Part shown: positions 49,248-63,025 of the stretch, in pieces
How positions within the stretch are numbered: position 1 is the first letter of the stretch
Layout: the number at the start of each line of letters is the position of its first letter
Assembly: GCA_014529385.2 (NCBI GenBank)
Contig: CM043958.1
Location: 123,206,317 to 123,270,316 of the forward strand
From: Adiantum capillus-veneris
Taxonomy: Eukaryota; Streptophyta; Polypodiopsida; Polypodiales; Pteridaceae
Direction: 5' to 3'
DNA length: 64,000 nt
The notes under the pieces: generated by a model
What the model saw: the letters and a program-made list of their open reading frames with translations, nothing else
What the model was told of the DNA's origin: nothing
Databases searched by the model: none
Position numbers and translations under genes: made by a program

Positions 49248-49304
49248 CATCTCCAAATCCATGGCTGCTCACCGCTACCACCCACCGTAGCTTCCCTCCT
49301 AACA
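49003..49304 (+). repeat. 3' LTR of the TRIM element
   Basis: Matches 47712-48018; its (TC)n tract is at about 49189-49246, shorter than that of the left LTR, and the sequence just after it differs. Confidence 0.9.
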
Positions 49305-49309
49305 ATCAC

Positions 49310-52799
<3,490 letters not shown>

Positions 52800-53658
52800 G
52801 CACACAATGAGAGTGTTTGTGAGTGTGTGTGGTTGAGTATACCCCCTAAGCAACCCCCTAGATTGCTTGGGTCGACCCCCCCTTATAGCTCATGCTTGAA
52901 GCTCATTGGACCCCTCCAGGCCTAGCCAATCACAAGAAGCAAGGGTAGCCTTGAGACAAGTGTCCCCCCTTCCCCTTTGAGAGAGAGGGCTAGATAAATG
53001 CTAAATAAATTAATTAAATCTCCTAAATTATTATTGGACCCCTTGGGTGGCCAACCAATAGGCTTCAGGCACACCATGAGGGCAACATGAGGAGGAACTT
53101 GACAAGTGTCCCTTTTGCTTTCTTTGTACCATGCATGCCGTGGGTGAGTGTGTGGGTGTTCTCTCTCATCCCCCTTCATGTAGGGCTTGCCCCCTCCTTG
53201 TAGGGATTGAATCTTTGACTTTTTGACACCTCAACCCCTCATGCATAGGCCCAGTTCCCACCACAAGCTTGGCTCATAAGCACTTTAAGCTTGGGGTGGG
53301 TTCTCACCTCAAGTGCAACCCTAGCATCTCAAGCATGTCAAGCACCTCAAGCATCTCAATAATTAAGCACCTTAAGCATCTCAAGCACCCCAAGCACCTT
53401 AGTCATCAAGCATGACAAGCAGGACAAGCACCTCGAGCTGGGTCGGGTTCCCGCGCCTCAAGCTCTTCAGCCCTAGCTTACCTAAGGTCAAAGGCCTTTT
53501 ACACACATTATTGGAGGTCTTCAATGAAGCTAACCCTAAGGTCTTATGCTCCATTTGTTAGCCTTTCTTTTTGATAGACCATCTCTCATTTGGGCCCCTT
53601 TAGCATTGGCCCCGTGTTGAGATAGATCTACAAGCACATGTCTATATCTTAACACTTG
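52800..53658 (-). repeat. Candidate Copia-type LTR fragment
   Basis: On the minus strand TGTTAAGATATAGACATGTG begins at 53658 and is preceded by GTGGGAGAATAAACGGGAA, which resembles a polypurine tract. The interval is GC-richer than its surroundings. About 53330-53460 consists of short imperfect repeats of CAAGCACCTCAAGCATCT type. No partner copy is present, so it may be a solo or truncated LTR; its far end is uncertain. Confidence 0.35.
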
Positions 53659-54701
53659 TTCCCGTTTATTCTCCCACATTAAGTGATCAATTTAATATGA
53701 GAAAATCATTTGGGTTGGTTAGATATTAGATATTAGATTTTATGAAATACTATGTGAGACACAGAGAGCATGTAGTATATACAATAAGGTTATTTGTTTT
53801 CATAAGAAATAGAATCATTAAAAAGTATGTGAGAGAGAGAGGAAGAAAGAAACATAGATAGAAAGAGAAAAAGAGAACACCATGTGTGCAATTCAACCAT
53901 GTGAAACGTCTGTCTCTAACACAAATTTGGATGATGTAATGGAAGTGTTGATAGATTAATCGTCTACCAATCAAGTCACTGTTTGAGTGTGAGAACATGT
54001 CTCCAACACAAAGTAGCAAATGACTAATTTTGAAAATATAAATCTAGCATTGGGACCCAAGTCAAACACAACAGCTATGAAGATCTCAGAACTAAACACG
54101 GGCGATGCATCTAATAACTTGGACAAAGATTGGAGACAAAGTGAAGAAAAATTTCAGCTCAACGCTCATCTCGTTATCTAAGATACTAGATGAATAACAT
54201 ATACACTCTCAACTACAATATCAGACATAGAGAGAAGATAAACCTCAACTCTACTCTTTTATCCTAGTTTGAGATAGAAGATGTATAACGAATGTGAATT
54301 GTTCTTGTGTTGCAAAGCACTATGTCGTGCAAACTATGAACCGTAATTTAGAAATGTTAGGTCTACTTTATGAAGTGTGAAGCAACCAACATGGTATACA
54401 AACTAGACACTTAACTATGCTCATCTCTAAAGTGTGAGGTCTTGCAAAGCTTCTAACACAGCACGAGTGAGACTCTATGGTCCAATCCCTCCCTAGAGGT
54501 TCCTAAACCTCTTGTAGTGTGACTGCTAGAGTCTAACACAACACAAGATAGGGAGTCTATCCTATAAGGCCTAGGGTAAGACCAGGTAGGCCAAGGGCCA
54601 GGATGGACAAATGTCAAGGGGGACCTATTATAAGCAAGGAAGGTCCTATATAGAGCATGGCTGGGTGGAGAGTTTCATGCTCCACTCCTGAGGCTTTTAA
54701 T
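53659..54701. repeat. Possible Copia 5' LTR region, otherwise no gene
   Basis: The region before the primer-binding site at 54702 may be a plus-strand LTR, but I could not fix its start. No gene recognised. Confidence 0.3.
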
Positions 54702-54712
54702 TGGTATCAAAG
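54702..54712 (+). other. Copia-type primer-binding site
   Basis: TGGTATCAAAG is close to TGGTATCAGAG. Only about 140 bp follow before element E begins, so element E seems to have inserted just inside a Copia element. Confidence 0.5.
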
Positions 54713-54851
54713 TTGTTAACCAACAAGCCATACATTGGAGTCAATATTGGGTGAATAGGAAGCTCGGCGACTGCCCATCACTCCCTATCGCTTGGTGTTA
54801 AATCCATTACAAGCGACATTAAAAAACTTGGGATAGTGGAGTCACTACTAG

Positions 54852-55806
54852 TGTTGACCACCGGGTCAACAACACAACATAACTCAAGTTTCGTACCAAA
54901 GTCTTATCTTTTGCGAGTTATGAAATGCTGCGGATTATGGCTATAAACGTCATTTGTAATGAGTAGTTATTATAGTTTCAGAAGCCGGGGTGCAATGGCA
55001 CTTCCAGATTGTAAATACAAAGCCATTTGACCCTTTCAACCCTATTTTTGGTTAAACATAAGGTAGCCTTAGTATATAAGGTACCTAGGTCATATTGTAA
55101 AAGGACTTTTTTCATAATCAAAACTTTAGCGCTGCTGTCTACTGTGTGTGAGAGAGAAAGAGAGTGAGCGTGAGCTTCATCCTCTCGCTACGTCTGGCTC
55201 GCTCAACACATTGGAGATTCGACTGCACCATTGCTGTAGGCTCGAGGAGAGCTATGCGACAACGCCAAGCATTCCACGTGCGACGAAGCGCACACGCCGA
55301 CGCATCTACGAGCTATTTGTGGCCGTAAGTGTATCAAACGATGTCTGTTTTGTGCGTTCTAGTAGTCTATAGAATCGTGGCGACATAAGCTACACATAGG
55401 TACTCATAAATTTCAGTTTCGGGCACTTTCAAAATTCGGCTCTGTCATCCTACGCGTTTTCCGCAGATGGGTTTAGAGTGAGGGTTTTGAGTGTAGAAGC
55501 TTAGGGACACGTGTATCCTAGTGAGGGGATGGTGTTCCTTAAGTTTCGTATTAATCTGGCATGATTAGGTGAGTTACCTTCCGTATGTGTGTATGTGGCT
55601 AGGTGGTGTAGTTGAGGGCAGTGAGGTTCTTGATTGTGGTTTAGTTGGCCTTCCTGAGTGTTGTATGTGTAGGATGGTCTCAGCCTGACAAGCTAAAGAG
55701 ATTTCCTCCATGTGCCTATCGTGTCATCTGTGTCCTCGATTGACATTATGTTGATCTAGGTAGTGTTTGCATGCACTTCATGGGTGTGTGAGTCTCTCGT
55801 CCAACA
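54852..55806 (+). repeat. 5' LTR of element E
   Basis: Starts TGTTGACC and ends GTCCAACA, an exact TGTTG/CAACA pair, directly before the primer-binding site. About 955 bp. No second copy is present in the window. Confidence 0.65.
55073..55080 (+). promoter_or_regulatory. LTR TATA box of element E
   Basis: TATATAAG lies about 220 bp into the LTR, as expected at the U3 end. Confidence 0.5.
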
Positions 55807-55807
55807 T

Positions 55808-55825
55808 TGGCGCCGTTGCCAGGGA
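55808..55825 (+). other. Primer-binding site of element E (tRNA-Asp type)
   Basis: TGGCGCCGTTGCCAGGGA matches the plant tRNA-Asp primer site TGGCGCCGTTGCCGGGGA with one difference, one base after the LTR. Confidence 0.85.
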
Positions 55826-56333
55826 CACAAGGACCTAAGAAGGTTTGCTACTAACATTCGTGTGATGGTTGCTTGATTTAGTTTCGGCTAAAGAAAGCGT
55901 TTTTCTTAAGTGGATCCGGAAGAGGATATTCCGCGATCAAGTGGATAGCCAGGAAGCGTGTGTCTTGTCGAGGGTCTACGACTAGATAGGTTTAGTTAGG
56001 ATCTGTGGATTAGAGTAGTTGTTGGTGGTCGAGTGATTTATGAGGTGATAAAAGCGTTTACTAGTCGGTGTGTGGCAGTGAAGTGTTTTTCTACTCATAG
56101 ATGCAAAACCCCATATGATTTGTAGGAGTAGCTTTAGGTAAGTGATCCGATTCTGATCTAGAGCTATTCAGCACTGAATTATTTGCTAAAGTACTTGATT
56201 GCATTTGAAATCACAGAAAAGTGTGCTTTTGAGGGTAAAAATGCATTAAACAAGCTTTTGTAGATGTTTTTGTATGACTGACTGATGCTGTGCATATAAA
56301 AGAGCTGAAGAAAACGTGCAATTCTGTAAGCAT

Positions 56334-57749
56334 AGACATCCTACGCGTAGGATGTCTCAAGGGGGTTCTGGAGACCAAATTTGAAAATTTTGACTGCACC
56401 AGTGGGTTCAGAGGGTAGGTTTTACCCTAGTAACATATTGACTTGGGTATTTTTTCCTATTTTTGTTGACCAAAAGCCAAAAGGCGAAGTCAGAAAACGT
56501 AAAATTTCAGAAAAGGCTTAAATTGAGTGATTTTTGCATGTTTTTGCAATTGTGAAGCATTCTTGCACTTGTTGAGACCATAAGGAAGCATCAGGGACAC
56601 TTCAGTCTCAAAAAATCAACAGTAGACATCCTACGCGTAGGATGTCTACAAGGTGATCTGGGCATTTTTTTGAAAATCTGAGGTTACCATTGTGTTTAAA
56701 AGGTAGCTTCTACCCTATTTTCACCTGGAAAGTGGAAATTTGACCAAATCTTGACAGGATAAGGCCAGATAGACTGAAATTGCCAGACATCCTACCCAAA
56801 TTGTGTCCAAGGCATAATTTTTGAGACCAAACCATAGGGTGCTTTCATGTGCATGTTATACATGATGTTTTGAGTGCATGTGATAAATTTCATCTCATTT
56901 GGGTCAGTAAAAGAAAGATTGAACAGACTTTAGCATTTTTGACTGAAAAAGGCAAGGATAGCTAGTTTTGGGGTCTTTTGACATCCAAACCAAAATCTAA
57001 GCATACCACTGGGTTACTGACATGAAGGGGAAGCTGTGGCTCAAGTTTGGGGCAATTCTAAGCACTTAGACATCCTACGCGTAGGATGTCTTCACCATGA
57101 TTTAGCACTCCAAATCAACCTCTGAGCATACCACAGTGATCAGCACCTTAAGGAGAGTCTGTGGTTCAAGTTTGGGTTCATTCTGGGCAAAAAGACATCC
57201 TACGCGTAGGATGTCTACTGCATAATTCTGAGACCAAAATTCTCATGTGACCATACTATGCTGTCATATAGCCTTAGATAAGCCCCCTAGGCAAATTTGG
57301 TCCAATTTAGAGTTGATTTGACTTGGGAATTCATCAGAACAGACATCAGGCTTTTGGAACAGATTCTTGATCAGTTGACCAGTCTATAGGTGTCAGAATC
57401 AAAAAGTAAAAGTAGCTGTGAGTTTAGCACATCAAGGGGAAGCTACAATGCAAGTTTGAGCTGAAACAGAGCAAAAAGACATTCTACGCGTAGGATGTCT
57501 CCAGCTTGATTCATTACTCCAAACCAACTTATGAGCACACCACTGTGATCAGCACATCAAGGAGAAGCTGGGGTGAAAATTTCAAGTCATTCCGAGAAAA
57601 AAGACATCCTACACGTAGGATGTCTCAAGGCCATTTTTAGGTCCAAACGAAGTTATGAGCATACCATTGTGTTGTTGGACTTAAGGGGAGTCTCTGGACC
57701 AAATTTTGTTAAATTATGAGCATATAGACATTCTCCACGTAGGATGTCT
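56334..57749 (+). repeat. Array of a 24-bp palindrome in the leader of element E
   Basis: The half-site AGACATCCTACG followed by its reverse complement forms a perfect 24-bp palindrome with core ACGCGT. Full copies lie at 56334-56357, 56624-56647, 57068-57091, 57193-57216, 57478-57501 (one change), 57602-57625 (one change) and 57726-57749 (three changes). A half copy is at 56785-56795. Steps of about 125 and 284 bp recur. The sequence between copies is also repetitive (CCAAGTTTG-like and GAGCATACCAC-like blocks), so degenerate ~125-bp units make up the array. It lies between the primer-binding site and Gag and would be in the genomic RNA as a hairpin series. Confidence 0.95.
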
Positions 57750-58136
57750 CTAGGCCAGTTTTAGGGTCCAACTGTAATTTTGACCATACAGAAGTGTTCA
57801 CAGTGTCACAGAGATCCCAAATCTTCTTTTAAAATTGAATTTGGACTCATTTTGACCAGTCTAAACTGCATTTCAGAGCCGGTCTACAGATCTTAGAGAA
57901 AAACTTGAACTAAATGTATGCCGACGAAAACCATTTAGTTCAACTTTGAAAAAAACATCGTTTGAGGCCTCAAAATTCATCCGCAAGTTAGGGGTGTCTG
58001 AAAGCGACAATTTGTGAGAATTGTGATGAAACGATTGCGGTTTTGGACATAGTTTCAACTTTTCCCTAACCAAAGCACTTGAACATAGTGGACTAAGTCT
58101 ACTTGAACCAAGCAAAAGCTCTTAAGCCTAGAAATC

Positions 58137-59660
58137 ATGTCTACCCTAGATTCAAACGCAGCTTACACAAGCTTGGAGATCCCGACGATAGAGGAATATC
58201 CTCCCACAATGGATCTTCCAAACTTGCAATTGATAAAGACCCATCTTGTTGAGAGAGTTTGGATGATTGGTCATGAGAGTGAAGGACTATATAGATACAT
58301 TGACGACAATGAGGTCAGTCTTTATACGTGCTCATATCCATACCTAGAAGAGATAACGGATCACAAGCTCGTATATGTTTACACATACGGAGTCTACTGT
58401 CAATGGAGATCTATAGTTGTCGACAAGTATGGACGAGAATAGAGAGTTGTAGAAAGCACAAATCCACAGATTGTACTAGAAAGAGGTGGATATTTGGTCA
58501 ATGAAGGACCACAAATGCCTCCACCAAACACGAGAATTCCTATAGGAGTTCCAAGAAGAGAGCCACCAGGATTCCCTTCAAGAGCGATAACGAGAGAAGG
58601 ATTGGGAGAGTCTCTGGTTAGACTTGTAGACAATCGACGAGTTAGACCATCCCAAGTCCAGAAATGGGTAAATAGAAAATACTCCGGAGATAAAGATCCG
58701 AGAGATCACGTAGAGGCTTTTAGAAGAGTGATTAGAGCAGAGGAAGTTTCAGATTTTGCGACACAATTTGCGGGATTTGGATTGACTCTAGAAGATGATG
58801 CAGCTACATGGTTCGACTCGGTGGAAAAATGGGATTTTTAGACCCTAGATGAGCTGTTTGAGGAGTTTATTGAAGAATTCTCGCCAAAAGGCATTGCTCA
58901 CAACACGGTCTCGCAAATCCATAGATTCAAACAGAAAGAGGATGAATCAGTACGCAAAGCATCATTACGGCTCAAGAGATATGTTAAGCTTTGTCCAAGA
59001 GCGGAATTGCCTACGCAAGCACGACTCATGCTGATCTTTATCCAGGGAATGAGACATGCGGGCCTTCAGAAGGATCTGCATATGATAAGGAGGATGACGC
59101 TAAACGAGTTGATCAAAGAAGCTCTTTATCTAGTGGATAACTGTGAGGCATACAAAGAAAACGACTTAAAGAGTCAAGGAGATGACACATCCTCTCAGCA
59201 CAGTGTTTCACAGATAAGTGAGTCCATTGCCAAGCCAGCGGCACCTATTGATCAAGAAAAGCTTATCGACGACTTGGTCAAGAGGTTGATTCCTCTTGTA
59301 AGGTTTGATTCGGGAGAGTCGAAGTGGTGTGAAATTGAGAGAAAATGGACGAACCATACGGGGAAGAGTGCTATTATAGCATGGAAAATGCTAGGGAGAG
59401 GTATGTACAACCTGTTCCAGAAGCACTTACTCCACCTAGATACATTACGGGGAATGTGCCAGGACCAATAGGAGTTTTAAGGCCACACCTTGTCTTAGGA
59501 CAACAACCTCCGCTGCCAGGTGTAGAATGCCGGTAGACATGAGATACATGCCAATGATGGAAGCATCAAATAAACGAACGCCAGTACCAGCTACAATGTG
59601 GTATAGAAACCAAAGTGAGTACTACCCTTCGGAGCAACAAAAGGTGAGAGAGAAACACAT
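58137..59660 (+). pseudogene. Gag of element E, interrupted by two in-frame TAG codons
   Basis: ATG at 58137 opens a frame continuing to about 59360 with only two stops, both TAG (58440-58442 and 58839-58841). The capsid-like part includes KWVNRKYSGDKDPRDHVEAF, FAGFGLTLEDDAATWFDSV, QKEDESVRKASLRLKRYVKL and LMLIFIQGMRHAGLQKDLHM, typical Retrotrans_gag spacing. WCEIERKWTNH...CYY follows near 59330-59370, across a frameshift. The same Gag type occurs at 46439-47280 on the other strand. Gag would package the element's RNA. As it stands, translation would stop after about 101 residues unless TAG is read through. Confidence 0.78.
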
Positions 59661-59663
59661 GGA

Positions 59664-60280
59664 GTGGTGAGGCCGGTACAACCTCCACCTCCTGGGTTTC
59701 AGTCGAAAGAAAGAAGGTATGAAATGGACGAAAGGACATTGCGATTCATTGAAAATAGCGGTTTATCTAGGTCAAAGCTTGCTTATAGCCAAGAGGAAGT
59801 GCTAAAAGAATCTCCTCAACCAGAGACAGATTGTCACAAAAGTCGTGACAACCACTTGGTCAAACAATGTCCTCATACGGAGATCACTGAAGTAAATGCC
59901 TATTGTCTTGAGCGTGGCATCACTCACTTGATCCCGATTGCCCGAAAAAACCAAACCAAATCAGGAAAATCACAACAAATGTATCAGGGATTGTTCAGCT
60001 CCCTAGTAGCTCAGAAAATGAAAATGTCGTACCAATTCAAGTGGTTACGAGAGCACAAGCTCAAAGGAAAGCTGATGAGAATCTAGAGACAAAGAACACG
60101 AAAAGTGACACGAGTCCAAAGACAGATGATGGACCAAAGACAGACGCACCTAGTCAGAGAACCAAGAGCAAACGAAATAGTTGGAAAGCTAGAAAGACTA
60201 GGATGAAAGCACGCAGGGAACGAGAGAAAAAATCCCTAGCTGAGAAGCTTACCAAGCTGAAAGAAGATAAAACAACATGA
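59664..60280 (+). pseudogene. Gag C-terminal knuckle region and basic linker of element E
   Basis: 59664-60086 contains a knuckle-like CHKSRDNHLVKQC, where the second cysteine has become serine, and YCLERGITHLIPIA, with more loss. 60041-60280 in another frame is a highly basic stretch (RTKSKRNSWKARKTRMKARR). Element B has its knuckles in the equivalent place. Frameshifts separate the parts. Confidence 0.6.
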
Positions 60281-60308
60281 GGAAAAGGAGGCACCTTCTC
60301 TTACACAG

Positions 60309-61811
60309 ATGGTTAAACCTCTAGAAGAACCATCCACGAATGAGAAACCGAGAAGTGCTAGTTCAGGAGGATCTCTGTTGGCAGAGAAGGTTATTGAGAC
60401 ATTAGATGCCCTCTTGAAAGCCTATGATGTGAGGCTTAAAAACAACCAAACCCAAGAACACAGGTGGATGACATATCCCTATGCGGAACTAGAAAAGCAA
60501 AAATTTGAAATGTGCCAGAAAATGATTCAAACAGCCCAAGCTTTACTAGAACCACCAGTTGCAAAAACTGAGGATGTGATTTGTGTCATGCCTACACAAG
60601 TAATCCCACCAAACCAGGAACTAAAAGAGCCAGATTCTAGTCATGAGCACAGACCAAACCTCAAAGACCCAACACTAGAACCAAGGATAGTACTGAATAC
60701 CATGGATAACTCTTCCGAGGGATTTCATCAAGCTATACCTGAGGATTGTAAAGAGATAGATGGTCTTGATGAATTGTGGAATCAAGTGAGAGAGGCCAAT
60801 GAAGCCGATGACCTAAGAAGACGAGTAGACAAGACTGGTGATGAACGAGGAGTGTTTCTACCACCAATAGAGGAATTTGAGACTGGATCTCAAATGAATC
60901 TAGACGTGCGATCGTATCGGGGCAACAAAGGATCTGTACAATCTATGGATAGTCAACCCCATTCGCTGAGAACACTACCGTCCTACATGGGAGAGTATGA
61001 GACCAAGTCAGATGTGGTTGCAGTCCCATCACAGAGACTGTCTCCCAACAAGGCCATTGATTCAAAGGGGCTAGTAGATATTCTATCTACCCCAGTCACC
61101 TATACAATAAGGTTAGCCGAGTTGCTCAGAATAAGACCAAACATGTGGGCTAATGTGGGTAAATGTCTAGAGAAATTTGGTGTAAAAACCCCAATAACTC
61201 AAATCGAGGAAGGCATCAAAGAGCTTGAAATGCCTCAACTAAATACTAGGCCAGTGTCATTAAACAAGGTAGGCGAGTATTACGAGGGAGAAGATGGAAA
61301 CACCACCCTTCCTGTGGAATTCAATAATGTAAAAACCATGGCAATCCTTGACAGTGGAGGAGCTGGTGTGGCCATTGCAACCAAAGAGGTTTGGAAAAAA
61401 TCGGGAAAACCTGCCTTGATATCCACACGAATGACCCTGCAGCTTGCAGACGGACACAAGGAAAAGCCCATAGGACTGCTAGAAAAAGTACTTGTTACTT
61501 CTTGTGGCATTGAATATGAACACACTTTTGCTGTTGTTGACTTTGGCAAAAAGAACAACTATGACATCATTCTGGGAAGACCATTCATGCGACAATTGAA
61601 AATGGTCCAAGATTGGGGTTATGACCATATATACCTGAGACATATGGAAACCATAACAAAGGTAAACTTTAGGGACCATAGCTATAGGGATGTGACGAGA
61701 ACACCGGTTGAGGAGTTTAATTCCGCCACAGTAGCAGGATCAAACTTCCAGCTTGGTTGGGTAAGCCTAAAGAACTGTGGATGTGTGGAGCTTCACAATG
61801 TGGTAGCTTGA
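60309..61811 (+). CDS. Pre-protease domain and retropepsin of element E
   Basis: An open frame of 500 codons. Residues 1-250 are charged and unrecognised, with a YAELEKQKFEMCQKMIQTAQ helix. Residues ~255-330 form a helical domain (SKGLVDILSTPVTYTIRLAE) that sits before the protease in element B too. The aspartic protease follows: AILDSGGAGVAIATK (Asp348-Ser-Gly), then PIGLLEKVLV and the flap/C-terminal motif YDIILGRPFMRQLKMVQDWG. The catalytic D-S-G is intact, unlike in element B. This family works as a dimer to cleave its own polyprotein. The frame ends in TGA at 61809-61811 inside a perfect inverted repeat. Confidence 0.8.
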   Translation: MVKPLEEPSTNEKPRSASSGGSLLAEKVIETLDALLKAYDVRLKNNQTQEHRWMTYPYAELEKQKFEMCQKMIQTAQALLEPPVAKTEDVICVMPTQVIPPNQELKEPDSSHEHRPNLKDPTLEPRIVLNTMDNSSEGFHQAIPEDCKEIDGLDELWNQVREANEADDLRRRVDKTGDERGVFLPPIEEFETGSQMNLDVRSYRGNKGSVQSMDSQPHSLRTLPSYMGEYETKSDVVAVPSQRLSPNKAIDSKGLVDILSTPVTYTIRLAELLRIRPNMWANVGKCLEKFGVKTPITQIEEGIKELEMPQLNTRPVSLNKVGEYYEGEDGNTTLPVEFNNVKTMAILDSGGAGVAIATKEVWKKSGKPALISTRMTLQLADGHKEKPIGLLEKVLVTSCGIEYEHTFAVVDFGKKNNYDIILGRPFMRQLKMVQDWGYDHIYLRHMETITKVNFRDHSYRDVTRTPVEEFNSATVAGSNFQLGWVSLKNCGCVELHNVVA

Positions 61812-63025
61812 AACGTGAGGAATGTATCCTAGAGCGGGTTATAGAGGATACATTCCTCACGTTTCAAGCTCTGGACGTGTGCGCCGTGGAGGATGCTCCC
61901 ACAACAAAGTTTTGTGATGAAAATGGCTATGATGTCGTTCCTTATTTTGCAGTGAGTGTAATCCAGGAAAACGAAGAGATCCAAACATCAACAAGCTCTC
62001 GAAATAAGGAGCAAACAAAGAAATGTGGAGAATCAAAAGATGAAGAAGATGACGAGTTCTATGACTCTGTAGAACACTTCGAGCTTCCAGAAGATCAACG
62101 ACGCGGGAATCAATGTCATCGCTACATGAATAAAGTGCATCAAAAGTGGATTCCAAAGTCCTCGGTAAAGACATAGCCACCACAAACATCCTCATACATG
62201 GCTCCTAATAAGGATGCAAAGACTCAGCTAGGAGGAATACGACCAGAGCAACGAGCTTACAATGCTCTAATCAATTGGCTAGAAAAGTCCTCCAAGAGAC
62301 TACCACCCACGAGAAAACAGACAGTAACTTTTCACTACCACCAACAAAAACTCAAGGGAAAGTACAAGAAGTCAACCTTGCTGACGATAGTAGCGATAGT
62401 GACGAATCTTACGACATCCCCTATCATCAACTCAGGCCATCACTATCACCAACCCCTTCAGCAACAACAACCATGACAGGCCAAAAGAACAGGACAACAA
62501 GCCTAAGCCAAAAAGCTCGACAAATCTGGATACCAAAAAGCCAGATCGGCCAAAAACAGATATGGATCAAGAAGACAAAGATCTCTAATGACAAATCACA
62601 AGATCCAACACCAAAACAAAAACAAGGAAAGCGTGCACAACGGGTAAGAATATCACAAAGTCGCAAGCTTTCACAACTCAGGTTTGGGCTCCAAAGAGTT
62701 GATTCAAGCACAAAAAAGTCAGGAATTCATTTGGATTCCCAAACAACCACAGTATCAATTTTCAAAGCCTGAATCCCTTCCCCAACCAAGCGTACAAGGG
62801 CTGAAGCAAAGACCACTGTTGAATCACACAACAAAAAGGTGGATCCCAAAGAAGTCTCTTCAAACACAAACGAAGCACGGGCAAGTATGGGTTCCCAAAC
62901 GAGAGCCAACAACAAAACAACCAATAATCGCAAAGAAATGGGTCCCAAAGAAGAAGAACAAAACTGATGTCTGTGCATCGCCGCTTGAATTCTTACAATT
63001 CTTCCTACGATTACAGTACAGTTAG
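61757..63025 (+). CDS. W-x-P-K repeat region of element E (frame-broken)
   Basis: Coding continues after the protease in shifting frames (61757-62176, 62275-62772, 62684-63025). It starts with an acidic part (DEEDDEFYDSVEHFELPEDQ) and then becomes basic. W-[IVA]-P-K occurs at nt 62147, 62527, 62685, 62732, 62840, 62888 and 62939, often preceded by a basic or Gln residue (HQKWIPKSS, RQIWIPKSQ, FIWIPKQ, KRWIPKKS, QVWVPKRE, KKWVPKKK). Length and position match the W-x-P-K region of element B, with more motif copies. No RT or integrase. Function unknown; a repeated aromatic-basic motif could bind nucleic acid or Gag. Confidence 0.65.
61805..61870 (+). repeat. Perfect 26-bp inverted repeat (hairpin) across the protease stop codon
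   Basis: Arm 61805-61830 (AGCTTGAAACGTGAGGAATG and six more bases) is the exact reverse complement of 61845-61870, with a 14-nt loop. The protease TGA (61809-61811) is in the first arm. The next open frame (from 61721 to 62176) passes through the whole hairpin in the -1 frame. Confidence 0.97.

Larger units (their letters stand above)
47712..49304 (+). mobile_element. TRIM-like short non-autonomous LTR retrotransposon
   Basis: LTRs 47712-48018 (307 bp) and 49003-49304 (302 bp) start TGTTGGGTATGCAAG and end with AACA. The element is flanked by a perfect ATCAC duplication (47707-47711, 49305-49309). A primer-binding site follows the left LTR and a polypurine tract precedes the right LTR. The ~985-bp interior has no recognisable coding. 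Movement must depend on proteins from another element. Confidence 0.9.

Noticed and set aside
56334-57749. CRISPR-like array of regularly spaced palindromic repeats
   Set aside because: Spacers are themselves repetitive and 100-420 bp long, spacing is irregular, the setting is a eukaryotic retrotransposon leader, and there are no cas genes.
58440-58841. Stop-codon reassignment or regular TAG readthrough
   Set aside because: The other coding regions have TAA, TGA and frameshifts as well; decay by CAG-to-TAG deamination is simpler.
61721-61811. Programmed -1 frameshift with a canonical slippery site
   Set aside because: No X-XXY-YYZ heptamer is in the protease frame within the overlap; the hairpin alone does not support it.
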